From Symbiodinium natans (Eukaryota > Sar > Dinophyceae > Suessiales > Symbiodiniaceae), in contig CAJNDS010001224.1 of NCBI GenBank assembly GCA_905221605.1, positions 1 to 64,000 of the forward strand: a stretch of DNA of 64,000 nucleotides. Reading direction: 5' to 3'. Positions 45,732-56,873 of the stretch are shown here, in pieces. The translations under genes were made by a program, and so were the position numbers. The notes below the pieces were generated by a model, which made no database searches, was not told the DNA's origin, and worked only from the letters and a program-made list of their open reading frames with translations. Position 1 is the stretch's first letter. Every line of letters starts with the position of its first letter.

Positions 45732-45837
45732 TGAGGATGTTGCCCCTTATGCTAGCAGTCCTTAATGGGGATTCTACTACGTAGGGGGTACTATAAGCCC
45801 TATTCGGGACTTGTGGTATAAGGGGGAACATCCCAAG
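45732..45837. mobile_element. TIR element, family 2
   Basis: GGATGTTGCCCCTTATGCTA GCAGTCC ... GGTATAAGGGGGAACATCCC AAG. Confidence 0.83.
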
Positions 45838-46002
45838 AAATACAGTGGCTCCGGGAATATGTGGAACCTTCCCCCCCCCCCCCCCAAGTAAGGGATTGGA
45901 GCATCTGGGAATATCCTAAACCGCAAACCCTAAACCCTAAACCCTACACCCTAAACATAAGCCCTACAAGTCCTGGGTCGGTACATCCACCGGAGTCTAG
46001 AC

Positions 46003-46071
46003 AGCAGAGCAGTTAGGTAGTCCCAGAGGGCTAAGTCTGACCCATTCTTGACCAGGGTCAAGGTCGAGGGT
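46003..46071 (-). CDS. exon-like island
   Basis: Minus frame reads TLDLDPGQEWVRLSPLGLPN then CSA, ending at GCT|GTCTAG. CCCTAAA left, TTTAGGG right. Acceptor CCTAG|A is weak. Confidence 0.32.
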
Positions 46072-46090
46072 CTAGGATTTCGGCTGCACG

Positions 46091-46184
46091 AGGGTTTAGG
46101 GTTTAGGGTTTGAGGTTTAGGGTTTAGGGTTTAGGGTTTAGGGTTTAGGGTTTAGGGTTTAGGGTTTAGGGTTTAGGGTTTAGG
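46091..46184 (+). repeat. TTTAGGG tract
   Basis: About 13 units, right of the 46003-46071 island. Confidence 0.97.
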
Positions 46185-46499
46185 GGCCTTGCCGGCGCTG
46201 GCTTCTGGGGCGCGGGCCGCTTCCCCAAAGGCCTGCTGCTTCCTCTGGCCTGGCCACGCCACCGCCCCATGCAAGGGACTAATGCTGCTTAAAGGTCGCC
46301 CTTCACCCTAAACCCTGAGCCTTACACCCTAAACCCTATGAGCACACGTGTCTTCAAGTTCTCCTAGATCATCTCTCTCTCTCTGCCGTTGCATCTAGAG
46401 GGTCTAGCAGCGCCAAGCCGCCCCTTGAGCAGCAGCCTGTACCGACATGTGCTAGATCATCATCCACTCAAAACCCTAAACCCTAAACCCTACCTCAAC

Positions 46500-48240
46500 T
46501 AAGTTCAGCATCATACCTGAAAATCATACTAAGACACCCCTTATATAGTTTACCGGAAAATCATACTCAGACACCCCTTTATACAGTTTAAGGAACTATT
46601 CCCTATTTTAGGGGCATTGGGCTCTCCGAGCACCCGCAAGCCAATGGTGCATTTGAGCCTAGTCGGTCGAGGGCCGCCTCACAGCAGCAGGGTGCTCTTC
46701 ACTTACTTCTCCAATATCCAAGGGGACAACAGGTTAAACTTCATTATTCCTACTCCATAAGGAACCCCAAAAAGTTTAAAGTTCAACTATTGGCTAAATA
46801 AGTTCATGGGTCATGGGATCCTTCTCTACACGAACTCACGCTGAGCTCGACCCAGCCTGAACTACCCCGGCGGGTACGGTTAAGGTCTGATTGGCATCGG
46901 ACCCCATGATATGCGAAGGGCATCGGGATTCGAATCTACGTTGCGATGCGAAAACACGCATGTTCCGGAATTTCAGGGTGCCATAGATTATGTAGATTGA
47001 GCCCTGGCGAGTTCAAAGAGGCAATGCAAACGAAGCGCATTGCAAATTTACAAAACCTTGTCCAAGCCGAGGCCTAAATTCGATCGGCTGCGGGCTTGGG
47101 GCTACCGACCTTCCCCGGGAGACTTTGCCATGATCTCCCGAATCACGTGTGTTACATAATAATGGACCCCTAAAAGAGACCCCAAATAGTAGGATCCCCT
47201 TTTGGGAAGGACCCCCAATAAGGTACCCCTAGCATCGTAAATCCCCATGTCTGACGAAGCTTCCCTATAGAGAGCCAGCCCAATGACCGCCTCCACTAAG
47301 ATAATATCTTGATTCGCCATATGCATCCCTTGATGGCACAAGGTTTACTCATCCTAAAACCTATAGAATCTGCGGGGTACGTACACTGAATCTCTGGAGA
47401 AACACCGCGTCTACCGAATCGCAAGCATGCCTTCTTGGTTGCATCACGACTCCCAAGCCCTATCTCCTTTGCATGGTAGCTCAGTACCCATAGTATGACA
47501 AGGGCACCCTTTTGGGGTTGGTTACTTCACAAGGCAACCTTGAACCAACAAAAACCTAAACCTTAAACCCCAACCCCAAACCGGTCAAGAGTACCACTGG
47601 GCTACCAGGCTTCGAGTCATGCTGTCCATCCTCCCTGAATTTGCGTACTGCACTGCTCTCGCGCGTCAGGCGCAACAACAATCCACCCAAAAGGCCCAAT
47701 ATGGGGGAGTACCCCTAATATACCCCCCCCCCCCCCCCCCCCCCCCCCCTGCCCCCGCCCCAAATGCTACTAATCCTTATGCTAGGAACCCCCCAAAACC
47801 TGTACTATAGGGGTCGGAATCATTACTAAGAGTACTCCCTTTTGTGGTCCCTTTATAAACATACTATCGTAACTTCCCGAAATCCTATAATGATTAAGGC
47901 CCCTATACTACCCAAAAGGCCCAAGATGGAGGGGTTTCCGATATGAGGGGCACCTTATTGGGGTCCGCATTATGAGGGGATCCTACTACTTGGGGGACTA
48001 TATTAGGTGTTTCTCATTTTCATAAACCCCCACATCCCTTCATTAAGGAGTAGTATCGGGAGGAATGTGTAGCTGAAGTCCCAATAAGGATCCCTACATA
48101 ATTTATTGTCATACTCCGTAATTCAAGGCCCTTCTGGGTAGTGAGGGTATAATAGCAACGCTAGGCGAAGGAGGTGTTGTGAACTCCAAAACTTTGAAAC
48201 CCTTCCAACCAGGGCCCTGGATTCAGGATGTAGGGAAGCC
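46500..48240. other. region of diverged TIR elements, no visible gene
   Basis: Family 6-like arms at 46500-46600, a family 1 element at 47474-47608, poly-C near 47726 and paired arms GGGGTACCTTATTGGGG-type at 47155-47235 and 47940-48010. Confidence 0.55.
47474..47608. mobile_element. TIR element, family 1, carrying a telomere-like insert
   Basis: TGGTAGCTCAGTACCC ... GAGTACCACTGGGCTACCAG. About 35 bp of CCCTAAA-like repeat (47551-47585) interrupt the interior where other copies are continuous. Confidence 0.8.
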
Positions 48241-48435
48241 CTGGGGTTTAGGGTTCAGGGTTCAGGGTTTAGGGGTACCCTCATCCGTGAACCCTCATCC
48301 CGAAAGCCTCGTTTAAGGTCGCCGGCCCTCTATATAGGAACCCTAAACCCTAAACCCTAAACCCTAAACCCTGAACCCCACGCCTGGAGATCGGTGCCGA
48401 GGCGACACTGCTCGTCGTACCTTCAGGGCTGAACT

Positions 48436-48630
48436 GTGGGATGTTCCCCCTAAACGCTAAACCCTAAACCCTAAACCCTAAGTCCTAAACCCTAAACCCT
48501 AAACCCTAAACCCTAACCCTAAACCCTAAACTCTAAACCCTAAATGCTAACCGTCCTTAGTAGGGATTAGAGTACCCCCTATTAGAATCCCTATCAAGGA
48601 CTGTTAGTATACGGGCGAACATCCCAAGCT
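48436..48630. mobile_element. TIR element, family 2, interrupted by a CCCTAAA tract
   Basis: GGGATGTTCCCCCTAAA at the left, then about 90 bp of CCCTAAA repeats (48453-48544), then TGCTAACCGTCCTTAGTAGG and the right end CGAACATCCCAAG. In other copies TTATACTAACAGTCC is continuous here. Confidence 0.82.
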
Positions 48631-48782
48631 GAACTTAACACCAACCCCCCCCCCCCCCACAAAAAAAGAGACTCGACCCTAATGTTGACTTCACATTACC
48701 GGTTCCCGCTACAATTATAAAATCCCGGGGCCGGAACACAATAATCTCGCCCCCCACAATCATGAAATAACCCTCTTTTTTT

Positions 48783-48988
<206 letters not shown>

Positions 48989-49612
48989 ACTACCTAATAC
49001 TAAAACTAATAGAAAATCCTACCAGGATTTAGGCGAATGCAATTGAGGAGGGCCCTGGCCGAAAAGATTGATCAACCAGGGGGGGGGGGGGGGAAGGGGG
49101 GGGGGGATTTATTAATGCGAAGTCAACATTACATGTACCTCAAAACCCAGAACCTTCTTAGAACCCCATAAAAACTGAACCCCGCATAAACCTTAAAACT
49201 TCACTTCTGCCGCCCTTCCGTTGCATAAGTTCCATACCTACGGCCCCGAGTCGGAAAGTTCTTTTGGGATGTCTAAGATAGGGAGTAGGGCGTCTCTGGC
49301 CTGCAAACAGGAGTCTTCACGGCAGCCTCTACCTAGTATCTTAGGGGCTGATTACCCTAGCCCAAGAACGGTTAACCTTTTCTTTAACACGCAATAGGAT
49401 TCTATATAGCCCAAAGAGGTTACGCTGAAAGGTTACCCAGTCCCTGTGGTATGGTAAGCAGGGAAGGTTTGCCTACCATCCTAAACCCCGTTGCGGGGTG
49501 GATTATAGCATTTCGGGAATCGGGCCTCTCACGGAGGACGCGAAGGCCATCGGCCATGCGTTGCACAGCCCCAGCCGCCTCAGCTGTTTCTGGAGATGAC
49601 GGCAAGTGACCC

Positions 49613-49727
49613 TACTTGGAGGCGGGCACTGATAAGTAGAGTTGCAAGTATGATGGCAACTAGACTTATAACGCCGATTTAGGGCACTTACAAAACTCTA
49701 CTGATAACTTCCATGAACCTCCAGGTA
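49613..49727. mobile_element. TIR element, family 4
   Basis: TACTTGGAGGCGGGCACTGA TAAGTAGAGTT ... AACTCTACTGATAACTTCCA TGAACCTCCAGGTA. Confidence 0.82.
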
Positions 49728-49741
49728 AGCCCCAAACCGTC

Positions 49742-49772
49742 AGGATACAGGATACAGGATACAGGATACAGG
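49742..49772 (+). repeat. (GGATACA)n heptamer array
   Basis: Four tandem AGGATAC units, a heptamer unrelated to the telomere motif. Confidence 0.95.
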
Positions 49773-49997
49773 GCTTCGGTTCTGGCTCCCGGATGCCAAG
49801 CCCTTTTACCAGTGGGGATTAGGGTTTAGGTCTTGTCGGATCTTGTAAGTCTGCACCAATTCACACAGGATGTCGAAGATATGGGAGAGTCGCAAGGAGA
49901 AGCACCTCCCAAAGAGTTTGAAAGGCTGACCTGAACCCGAACAATCTTTTGCCACCGCCTGGCTGCCCCCGGCGGCTCTTCAAAGATTCAGGGTTCC

Positions 49998-50105
49998 CTA
50001 AGGGTCCATGTACCTGTATGAAATATACTTGGGCCTTAAAGGGGTTCCATAATGTGGCAGCTGTAGGGCCCAAGTATATACTATATAGGTACATGGACCT
50101 GTAGG
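49998..50105. mobile_element. TIR element, family 5, intact
   Basis: Ends CTAAGGGTCCATGTACCTGT and AGGTACATGGACCTGTAG are inverted repeats; inner arms TACTTGGGCC / GGCCCAAGTATA also pair. Read as an intron, the ends offer a GT donor (G|GTCCATG) and a TAG acceptor. Confidence 0.85.
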
Positions 50106-50741
50106 GGAATTCAAGAGGCGCAAGAGAAGGACCACCTATTATACCCTCTAATCCCTTAAAATGCCCTTTACAGGGTTTTATTATGGGGATTTTAAGGCCT
50201 AATAGCCCATCCTGGTAATCCACCCTAATTTAACAGGATTGTGGGGTTCAAAGTAACAGAACTTAGGCTACAGAGGCCTCAACCCTGTCTCAAGGATAGG
50301 CACCAAACAACCACCATCAACCCTAATTTAACATAATCGTGGGTTCAAAGTAACATGACGTAGGTTAGAGGGCCCTCAACCCGGTCTTAAGGATAGGCTG
50401 CAGTAATGCTCAGCCCTAAACCCTAAACCCTAAACCCTAAACCCTAAACCCTATGTTAACCCGAAGCCCAAGAGGCCAAATCCTCTTCTTGACGCCTGGA
50501 GCAAGTGGCGGCGCCGGCTCACCCCCAAGCCCAGAATGGCTTAGGGTTCAGGGTTCAGGGTTCAGGGTTCAGGGTTTAGGGTTTAGGGTTTAGGGTTTAG
50601 GGTTGGAACCCCTAAGCCCGTAAACCCAAAGCCCCAATCTCCAAACCATTACAAGCCCCTAACGCCTCCAAACCTAGACCTCTCAAACCCCCATGCCCCC
50701 GTAAGCCCCAAACCTTACAAACCCTGCAGTTACCTTATTCC

Positions 50742-50848
50742 CCAAACCCTAAGCCCTAAATGCCAAAACATCTAAACCCTGTACTACCCCAAACCCCAAA
50801 CCCCAAACCCCAAACCCCAAACCCCAAACCCCAAACCCCAAACCCGAA
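50742..50848 (-). repeat. CCCTAAA tract with CCCCAAA block
   Basis: Seven to eight consecutive CCCCAAA units near 50790-50846, the most uniform variant block in the window. Confidence 0.95.
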
Positions 50849-50955
50849 GCCGCAACAGGGCCCCCCGGCTTCATCCTTCCATCGACGGAGGGCGGTGAGG
50901 TCCACGCGGTCGCGCGCCTGGGGCTCTAGCCATGGCCCATGGCTCTCTTCCATGG
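50848..50955. CDS. exon-like island, open on both strands
   Basis: Minus: an ATG frame MEESHGPWLEPQ then, after CCCCAG|GCG, ARDRVDLTALRRWKDEAG. Plus after CAACAG|GGC: GPPASSFHRRRAVRSTRSRA. A (CCCCAAA)n tract lies left and TTTAGGG variants lie right. Confidence 0.32.
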
Positions 50956-51139
50956 AGGGTTTAGGTTTATAGGGTTTCGGGTTTAGGGTTTATAGGGTTT
51001 AGGGTTTAGGGTTGAAGGTTCGCGGTTTCGGAGCATGTTGTTTGGGGGGGGATGGGTTTAGGGTTCAAGGTTCGCGGTTTAGGAGCATCTTCTTTTTTTG
51101 TTGGGGGGGAAGAGGGGGGGGGGGATGGCTCAAACCTGC

Positions 51140-51280
51140 CATCCCCCCCCGCCCCCCCCCCCCCCCCGCCCCCCCCCCCCCCGCCCCCCCCCCCGCCCCC
51201 CCCCCCCCCCCCCCCCGCCCCCCCCCCCGCCCCCCCCCCCGCCCCCCCCCCCCGCCCCCCCCCCGCCCCCCCCCCCCCCC
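51140..51280 (+). repeat. poly-C with regular single G interruptions
   Basis: About 140 bp of C runs broken by single G about every 8-16 bases. It yields Pro/Gly/Arg pseudo-frames. Confidence 0.97.
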
Positions 51281-52320
51281 CTAGGGTTGAGGGTTTAAGG
51301 GCGTAGGAAGTTTCTTTCCAACTCGCAGCTGGCTGACATGCCGCACGCACTGCAGGGCACGACTGTTCATTCTGGGTTTAGGGTTTAGGGTTTAGGGTTT
51401 AGGGTTTAGGGTTTAGGGTTCAGGGAAAAAGGGTTTAGGGTTTAGGGTTTATTGGGGGACCAAGTTGAGGAAGCAGATTGCGATGGATGAGAGAGATGTA
51501 TGTAGAGATTTGGGTTTAGGGTTTAGGGTTTAAGGTTTAGGGTTTAGGGTTTAGAGGTTTGCTAGGGTTTGAAACATCCAATCAGGTTCAGGGGCTTAAA
51601 GAGATTGGGAGTCAGGAAAAATAGGGAACACCTGTGTATGGGATGCTCGCGTCTCGTGTCCTAGCTTGGGGTACTTGCATGGTGGGTTCTGGGTTTTGGG
51701 CCGTTTAGGGTTTAAGTCTAGGGGGCCCCTTAACCCTGCATACCCTATAAAACAAAATCAAGGGCCCATGCTTCAGGACCGTTTAAAGAAGGCAAGGGAC
51801 CATGCCAAGGGGCCATGTAACTTGCTTGGACCCTCAAGACTTGGATGCTCTTACCCAGGGAACCCTTGCAACTCCTTGATTCATGAATACACCATGGTGA
51901 CTATAGTGCTCGAGAATCCACCGACAAAGAGCACACAAGCGGATAGTGCAAGTCTTGGGTTTAGGGTTTAGGGTTTAGGGCTTAGGGCTTAGGGCTGTGA
52001 GGGCATCGCCCAGGGCCCATGCCAAGCCATCGTTGGCAGGTCCTGCGCACCGAATGGATCTGCCGCAACAGGGTTTAGGGTTTAGGGTTTAGGGTCCAGG
52101 GCTCCAGAAGTATAGGCCCCTTTGCGAGACTCACGTCAGAGTTCACAGACTGCACACAATGCTGAGTTCAGGGTTTAGGGCCCTTGTTACAGCTTCACTT
52201 CTAGTAGCCCTGGGGTTGCAGCTGCCCGAGCTATGTCATAACCGTCATAACCCAAAGAGCCCAATACACCTTCACTAAAGAAAAGTGCTTATATTGTACT
52301 CGGGGGGGGGGGGGGGTCCC

Positions 52321-52354
<34 letters not shown>

Positions 52355-52946
52355 GGTATCTCTCTCTTGTTGCTCAAGGTACATTCCTTACCTAAGGGGG
52401 TTTAAGGGTTCTCTGGGTAATGCGAGGAAGACCTTTTGCAACATGGCCTTGCAACTCAAACACTTGAACCCCCCAAGCCCGTACCTAAACCCCATAGTAC
52501 ATAAACCAATGGTTTGTGTTAAGAGTGTTGGGGCTAGTTCTTAACATGCTTTTGGAGGTGCAGGTACAACCCTTGTAAGCCCAGACTCTGTTCAGACCAG
52601 CTGGCAACTCCTAGACGCAAAACCCTAAACCCTAAACCCCTAATTCCTTGGCCACCGAGAGCCCTGATCCCTGCAGTGAGGTCCAGCGACGGCAGGCTGT
52701 GGCGTGCGGGGGCTGCCTAGGTTTAGAGTTTAGAGTTTAGGGTTTGGGGTTTGGGATTAGTGTTTAGGGTTTCGGCCGCTTAAAGGTTCTAGCTTGGCCC
52801 TTTAAGCAAACCCTCTGAAAAAGCTTCCTCAAATGGAATTCTCCTAAACCAAACCAACAAGGGACAAATATACCTAACCCCTAAACCCTAACCCCTAACC
52901 CTAAACCCTAAACCCTAACCCTAAACCCTCAACCCTGAACCCAAAC

Positions 52947-53032
52947 CAGCAAAGGAACAAACATACGACATCTCCCGATGATTCCCGAGGACCGACCCAA
53001 TTTAGGATTTTGGGGCTCCGGGAGGCCGATGG
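52947..53032. CDS. exon-like island, open on both strands
   Basis: Minus after TCCCAG: PSASRSPKILNWVGPRESSG then DVVCLFLC up to GTTTGG. Plus after CCGAG|GAC: DRPNLGFWGSGRPMAGSF up to AG|GTAACG. CCCTAAA left and a long TTTAGGG tract right. Confidence 0.3.
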
Positions 53033-53057
53033 CTGGGAGTTTCAGGTTTCAAGGTAA

Positions 53058-53290
53058 CGGTTTAGGGTTTAGGGTTTAGGGTTTAGGGTTTAGGGTTTAG
53101 GGTTTAGGGTTTAGGGTTTAGGGTTTAGGGTTTGGGTTTAGGGTTTAGGGTTTAGGGTTTAGGGTTTAGGGTTTAGGGTTTAGCGTTTAGGGTTTAGGGT
53201 TTAGCGTTTGAGTTTCGGGTTTAGGGATGAGGGTTTGAGCTTGGGGTTTAGGGTTTAGGATTTAGGATTTAGGGTTTAGGGTTTAGGCTT
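53058..53290 (+). repeat. TTTAGGG tract
   Basis: About 32 units, mostly perfect, with TTTAGCG and TTTAGGA variants at the right. Confidence 0.97.
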
Positions 53291-53775
53291 TACAACTTAG
53301 GGGTTCAGGACTTGGCACCCAAGAAGACCTGCCTGCAGCGCTGCCTAGATGTCAACAGCGTAAACTTGCCGAAATAAACTACGAACCCTAAACCCAAAAC
53401 TACAAACCCTAAACCCTAAACTACAAACCCTAAACTACAAACCCCAAACCCTAAAGTTTACCCAAGACTGTGCTTTGTTTTTTCTCTTTGGGGGGGATTC
53501 TTGAACAAAGAGGAGTGTAGGGTCCTAAAGTCTACGAGCGTTGAGGGCTTATGGTCCATCAGCTAACCGCCGCGAAGTTTTAGGGTTTAGAGTTTAGGGG
53601 TTACGGTTTAGGGCTTGCTGGCGAACCATTGAGAAATTGTTTGTGATTGTTTCGGGTTGCTTACCTGGCTTATAGTCTACAGGGCTATGCGACATGAGCT
53701 GAAACGTCTTCAGTTCGACTCACCCCGCCCCTCCCCTGAAAAATACCCGCAAGTCCTAAACCCTAAACCCTAAAT

Positions 53776-53852
53776 ATGAGTTCCTCTAATTATTGCCCCT
53801 GTAAGGAAGAATGCTCTTTATTTTTCGGGGATTCGCAATAGCAAATAGAAGT
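53776..53852. mobile_element. TIR element, family 3, fragment
   Basis: ATTATTGCCCCTGTAAGGAA ... GGGGATTCGCAATAGCAAAT AGAAG. Confidence 0.66.
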
Positions 53853-53877
53853 AAACCCTAAACCCTAAACCCTAAAG

Positions 53878-53958
53878 GGTTCACGATGGCAGGATCCATC
53901 CTGAGCTCCCCGCGATCGCGGGACGTGGCCTGAGTTCATCCGGCTGCAAAGAAATGTG
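53878..53958 (-). CDS. exon-like island
   Basis: Minus frame after TTTGCAG reads PDELRPRPAIAGSSGWILPS up to GTGAAC. The acceptor is preceded by a pyrimidine-rich run. CCCTAAA left, TTTAGGG right. Confidence 0.35.
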
Positions 53959-54270
53959 TTGAGTTTAGGGTTTAGGACCGTTTAGGACTTAAAAATTAAT
54001 TTCGGTTACTTGCTTTAAGAACCGAGGGGGTTTAGGGTTTTTGTTTGTTTAGGGTTTAGAGTTTTGAGGGTGGAAAAATGTTGCTGATGAATATAATTAC
54101 TTACACTGCTGTCCTTGGAGCGTCCGCGCGTTCAGGAGCTCAATGTAATGCAGGGGCCTACCTAGACCCCCCCAAGTACCCTGAAAGATGCCCTAAAAAG
54201 CCCCCAGTAAGGTACACTGAGGCGCTTACTCAGGGGTACTTGGGGGGGGGGGGGGGGCAGTTATGTATCC

Positions 54271-54374
54271 CTAAGGGTCCATGAACCTTATTATCATATG
54301 CTTGGGCCCCAAAGTCCTATATAGGAAGTACTTTAAGGCCCAGGTATTGCCCATTCAGGTACATGGACCCTCAG
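54271..54374. mobile_element. TIR element, family 5, diverged
   Basis: CTAAGGGTCCATGAACCT ... AGGTACATGGACCCTCAG with inner GCTTGGGCC / GGCCCAGGT arms. Confidence 0.8.
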
Positions 54375-54460
54375 GGTACTGGAATCGGTCTTGGGTAAAA
54401 ACGGACCGACGTCTGAGACATCCAAGGTGACACAAGAGCGACTTGTGCCCTCAGGAGGTT

Positions 54461-54597
54461 CTTGGAGGTTCATGGTACTTAACCAATTGTCACTGTGCTT
54501 ATAACTGTACTTATGACCATATTAGGGCACTTCAGGGGCTTGCAAGTGGGTTGCAAGTACAGTTATAATTGGTGGGTAAGTACCATGAACCTCCAAG
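54461..54597. mobile_element. TIR element, family 4, long near-perfect palindrome
   Basis: CTTGGAGGTTCATGGTACTT AACCAATTG at the left and AATTGGTGGGTAAGTACCAT GAACCTCCAAG at the right. Confidence 0.86.
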
Positions 54598-54757
54598 TTA
54601 AGGGTTTAGGGTTGAGGGTGTGTTAGGGTTACTTGTGATCAGCTATACCATGTCAATACAGAATTCTAAAAGGGAAATGCAGATGAACCCTAAACCCTAA
54701 ACCTAAACCCTAAACCCCTAAACCCTAAACCCTGAATTATTTAGGCGCCTGTAATAC

Positions 54758-54810
54758 CCTTCGCAACAAACCGCTGACTGAGGAGCGATGCCATTTGCTC
54801 CGGCCTGTTC
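54758..54810 (-). CDS. exon-like island
   Basis: Minus frame after TTTAAG|GAA reads EQAGANGIAPQSAVCCE and ends G|GTATTA. CCCTAAA left, TTTAGGG right. Confidence 0.38.
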
Positions 54811-55413
54811 CTTAAAGTGAACAGGGTTTAGGGTTTAGGGTTTAGGGGTCCAACCCAATGACCCCAAACATCAGGAAAACGATGATCAAAGGGAGTCCTG
54901 TGAATTTGCGCACGCATTCCTCAACTTCGAACACAAAAGTGCGAAATCCGTAGCAAGCCTTGCCAAAACCTCCAAAGCATGTAAGAAAACTAAGATGCGT
55001 TGATGGGTTGCGGGAATTGTGGGCTATTGTCTATTTAAACTAAACCCTAAACCCGAAACCCCTAAACCCTAAACCCTGGGGCTGCAGGCATGCCTTGATT
55101 CCTACAACTTCGTGTCGCAGCTGAACAGAGACTGAGAGAATGGATTGCAAGGAAAGAAGCAACACATGCTAAACAGAGTCGGCTACATAAAGCCCTATCC
55201 TTGGAGCCAAGACTCTTCAACATTACCCAGAAAGCTGACGATAACCCTGAACCCTAAACCCTAAACCCTAAACAAATACCAGAAGACTCCCACTGTAGGG
55301 TTTGCAGGCCTACTCCTTGATTCCAGAAAGTTGGGCTCTCTGCTTTTGCTTTCCAATACCCTTGGGCTTAAACCATATAGGGAAGCCCTTGCTATGAGGC
55401 AAGGTCTACTCCA

Positions 55414-55475
55414 ACCCTAAACCCTAAACCCTAAACCCTAAACCCTAAACCCTAAACCCTAAACCCTAAACCCTC
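55414..55475 (-). repeat. CCCTAAA tract
   Basis: About 9 perfect units. The last one supplies the GTTTAG donor of the 55472-55585 exon on the minus strand. Confidence 0.97.
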
Positions 55476-55585
55476 CAACACTTGAGAGCGCCACGTTCCC
55501 AGCCGGCGCGCGCCTCTGGGCTTGAGGGTTGTCCAGTCGGGTACGTGTTTCGCCACCCGCACTGCGCGCACACAAGCACCCGCTC
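55472..55585 (-). CDS. exon encoding a Cys pair segment (CxxC)
   Basis: Exactly 38 codons between CGTAG|GAG and AGG|GTTTAG: ERVLVCAQCGWRNTYPTGQP then SSPEARAGWERGALKCWR. VCAQCGW...LKCW looks like a zinc-ribbon or rubredoxin-like half site. Phase 0 at both ends, and the donor is the first TTTAGGG repeat. Family not recognised. Confidence 0.5.
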
Positions 55586-55613
55586 CTACGTGTTTAGGGT
55601 TTAGGGTTTAGGG

Positions 55614-55672
55614 TTGGGATGTTCCTCCTTGTACTAACAGTCCTTCATAATGTTTATAGTACCCCCCTATGG
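55614..55672. mobile_element. TIR element, family 2, left half joined to TTTAGGG
   Basis: TTGGGATGTTCCTCCTTGTA CTAACAGTCC ... TAGTACCCCCCTATGG, after which TTTAGGG repeats replace the right half. Confidence 0.78.
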
Positions 55673-56049
55673 TTTAGGGTTCAGGGTTTAGAGTTTAGGA
55701 TTGGGATTTAGGGCCTGCCGCCTAGCTGAACGAAAGACCACTTGGCAGGGCATGCAGAGGGCATAGTGTACGCGTGAAATCCTGACGATGTGTCTACAAC
55801 CATTTCCGGGGTGCCAGAATTACCGTACTGACAGCAGCAGCCAGGCACGAGAATTCCTTGCAAAGTACTGCGCAAGCCTAAAGAGTAGCCGTTGCCTCGG
55901 CTTGAGAGGGTTTTGGGGATTCGGGTTTGGGGCTTTAGGGCGTTTAAGTTTTTGGGTTTAGGGTTTAGGAAAACCGATTCCCAAACACCTGGAGCCCCCG
56001 CAGACCCTCAGAACCCGGGGGAGACCCCGATGGGTGGACCGTTGTAGAA

Positions 56050-56350
56050 GTAACCCAGAAACTCCAGGACCCCTGAATTAAGGAATATTCCCTTGAACCA
56101 CATAAGAAACCCTATTATAAGTCAAGGAACATTCCCTTAAGCCACATATAATAGGAACCCTATCATAATTTAAGGAAGATTGCCCTTAAACCACATAAGG
56201 AACCCTGTTCTCACTCAAGGAATATTCCCTTAAACCACATATAAGGAACCCTATTATAATTCAAGGAATATTCCTTCTGGGGTCCCTAGGAACCCTGAAC
56301 CTCCAAGAGCCCTGAATTAAGGAATATTCCCTTAAACCATAAGGAACCGC
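56050..56350. repeat. clustered family 6 arms
   Basis: Five or six copies of AAGGAATATTCCCTTAAACC ACATA(A)GGAACCCTATTA in tandem, ending in a CCCTAAA tract. It looks like local amplification of a family 6 arm. Confidence 0.78.
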
Positions 56351-56542
56351 TATTAAACCCTAAACCCTAAACCGTAAACCCTAAACCCCTGAACCCTGAA
56401 CCCTAAACCCTGAACCCTAAACCCTAAACCCTAAACCCTTCAGGAATATGCCCTAAATAGATGGGTATTGGAGTTTCGGGGAACCCTGAAACACCCTAAA
56501 CCCTAAACCCTAAACCCAAAACCCTAAATCCTAAACCCTAAC

Positions 56543-56590
56543 TGGGTTCTCCGGCAAGGACCCGGAGCTGCTACCGCCTGCAGCTGCGAC
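56543..56590 (-). CDS. small exon-like island
   Basis: Sixteen codons between ATCAG|GTC and CCA|GTTAGG on minus: VAAAGGSSSGSLPENP. Phase 0 at both ends. CCCTAAA left, TTTAGGG right. Confidence 0.35.
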
Positions 56591-56624
56591 CTGATTGGCT
56601 GATTGGCACTTACCATGAATTCAG

Positions 56625-56730
56625 TTTAGGGTTTAGGGTTTAGGGTTTAGGGTTTAGGGTTTAGGGTTTAGGGTTTAGGGTTTAGGGTTTAGGGTTTAGG
56701 GTTTAATTTAGGGTTTAGGGTTTAAGGTTT
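56625..56730 (+). repeat. TTTAGGG tract
   Basis: About 14 units, right of the 56543-56590 island. Confidence 0.97.
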
Positions 56731-56778
56731 ACTCCTTAATGAAGGGGAAATTACTCTTTGGGTTTGGTATACAGCGAC

Positions 56779-56873
56779 TATATGGGTAGTTCGTGTTTTG
56801 TCGAGAATATAGTACGGCACGTTGTAATGAGGAGCCCAAAAGCGACGCTAGTTTAGAGAACTACCCATATACA
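56779..56873. mobile_element. TIR element, family 9
   Basis: TATATGGGTAGTTCGTG ... GTTTAGAGAACTACCCATAT A. Confidence 0.78.

Larger units (their letters stand above)
48990..50000. other. low-signal region
   Basis: Poly-G near 49078-49105, one family 4 element, the GGATACA array and a minus open frame at 49420-49605 (SSPETAEAAGAVQRMADGLR) of doubtful status. Confidence 0.5.

Noticed and set aside
51006-51350. Gly-rich and Pro-rich ORFs
   Set aside because: Frames through poly-C with G interruptions. Only the end near 51305-51350 might be exonic (minus RAACQPAASWKETSYALK).
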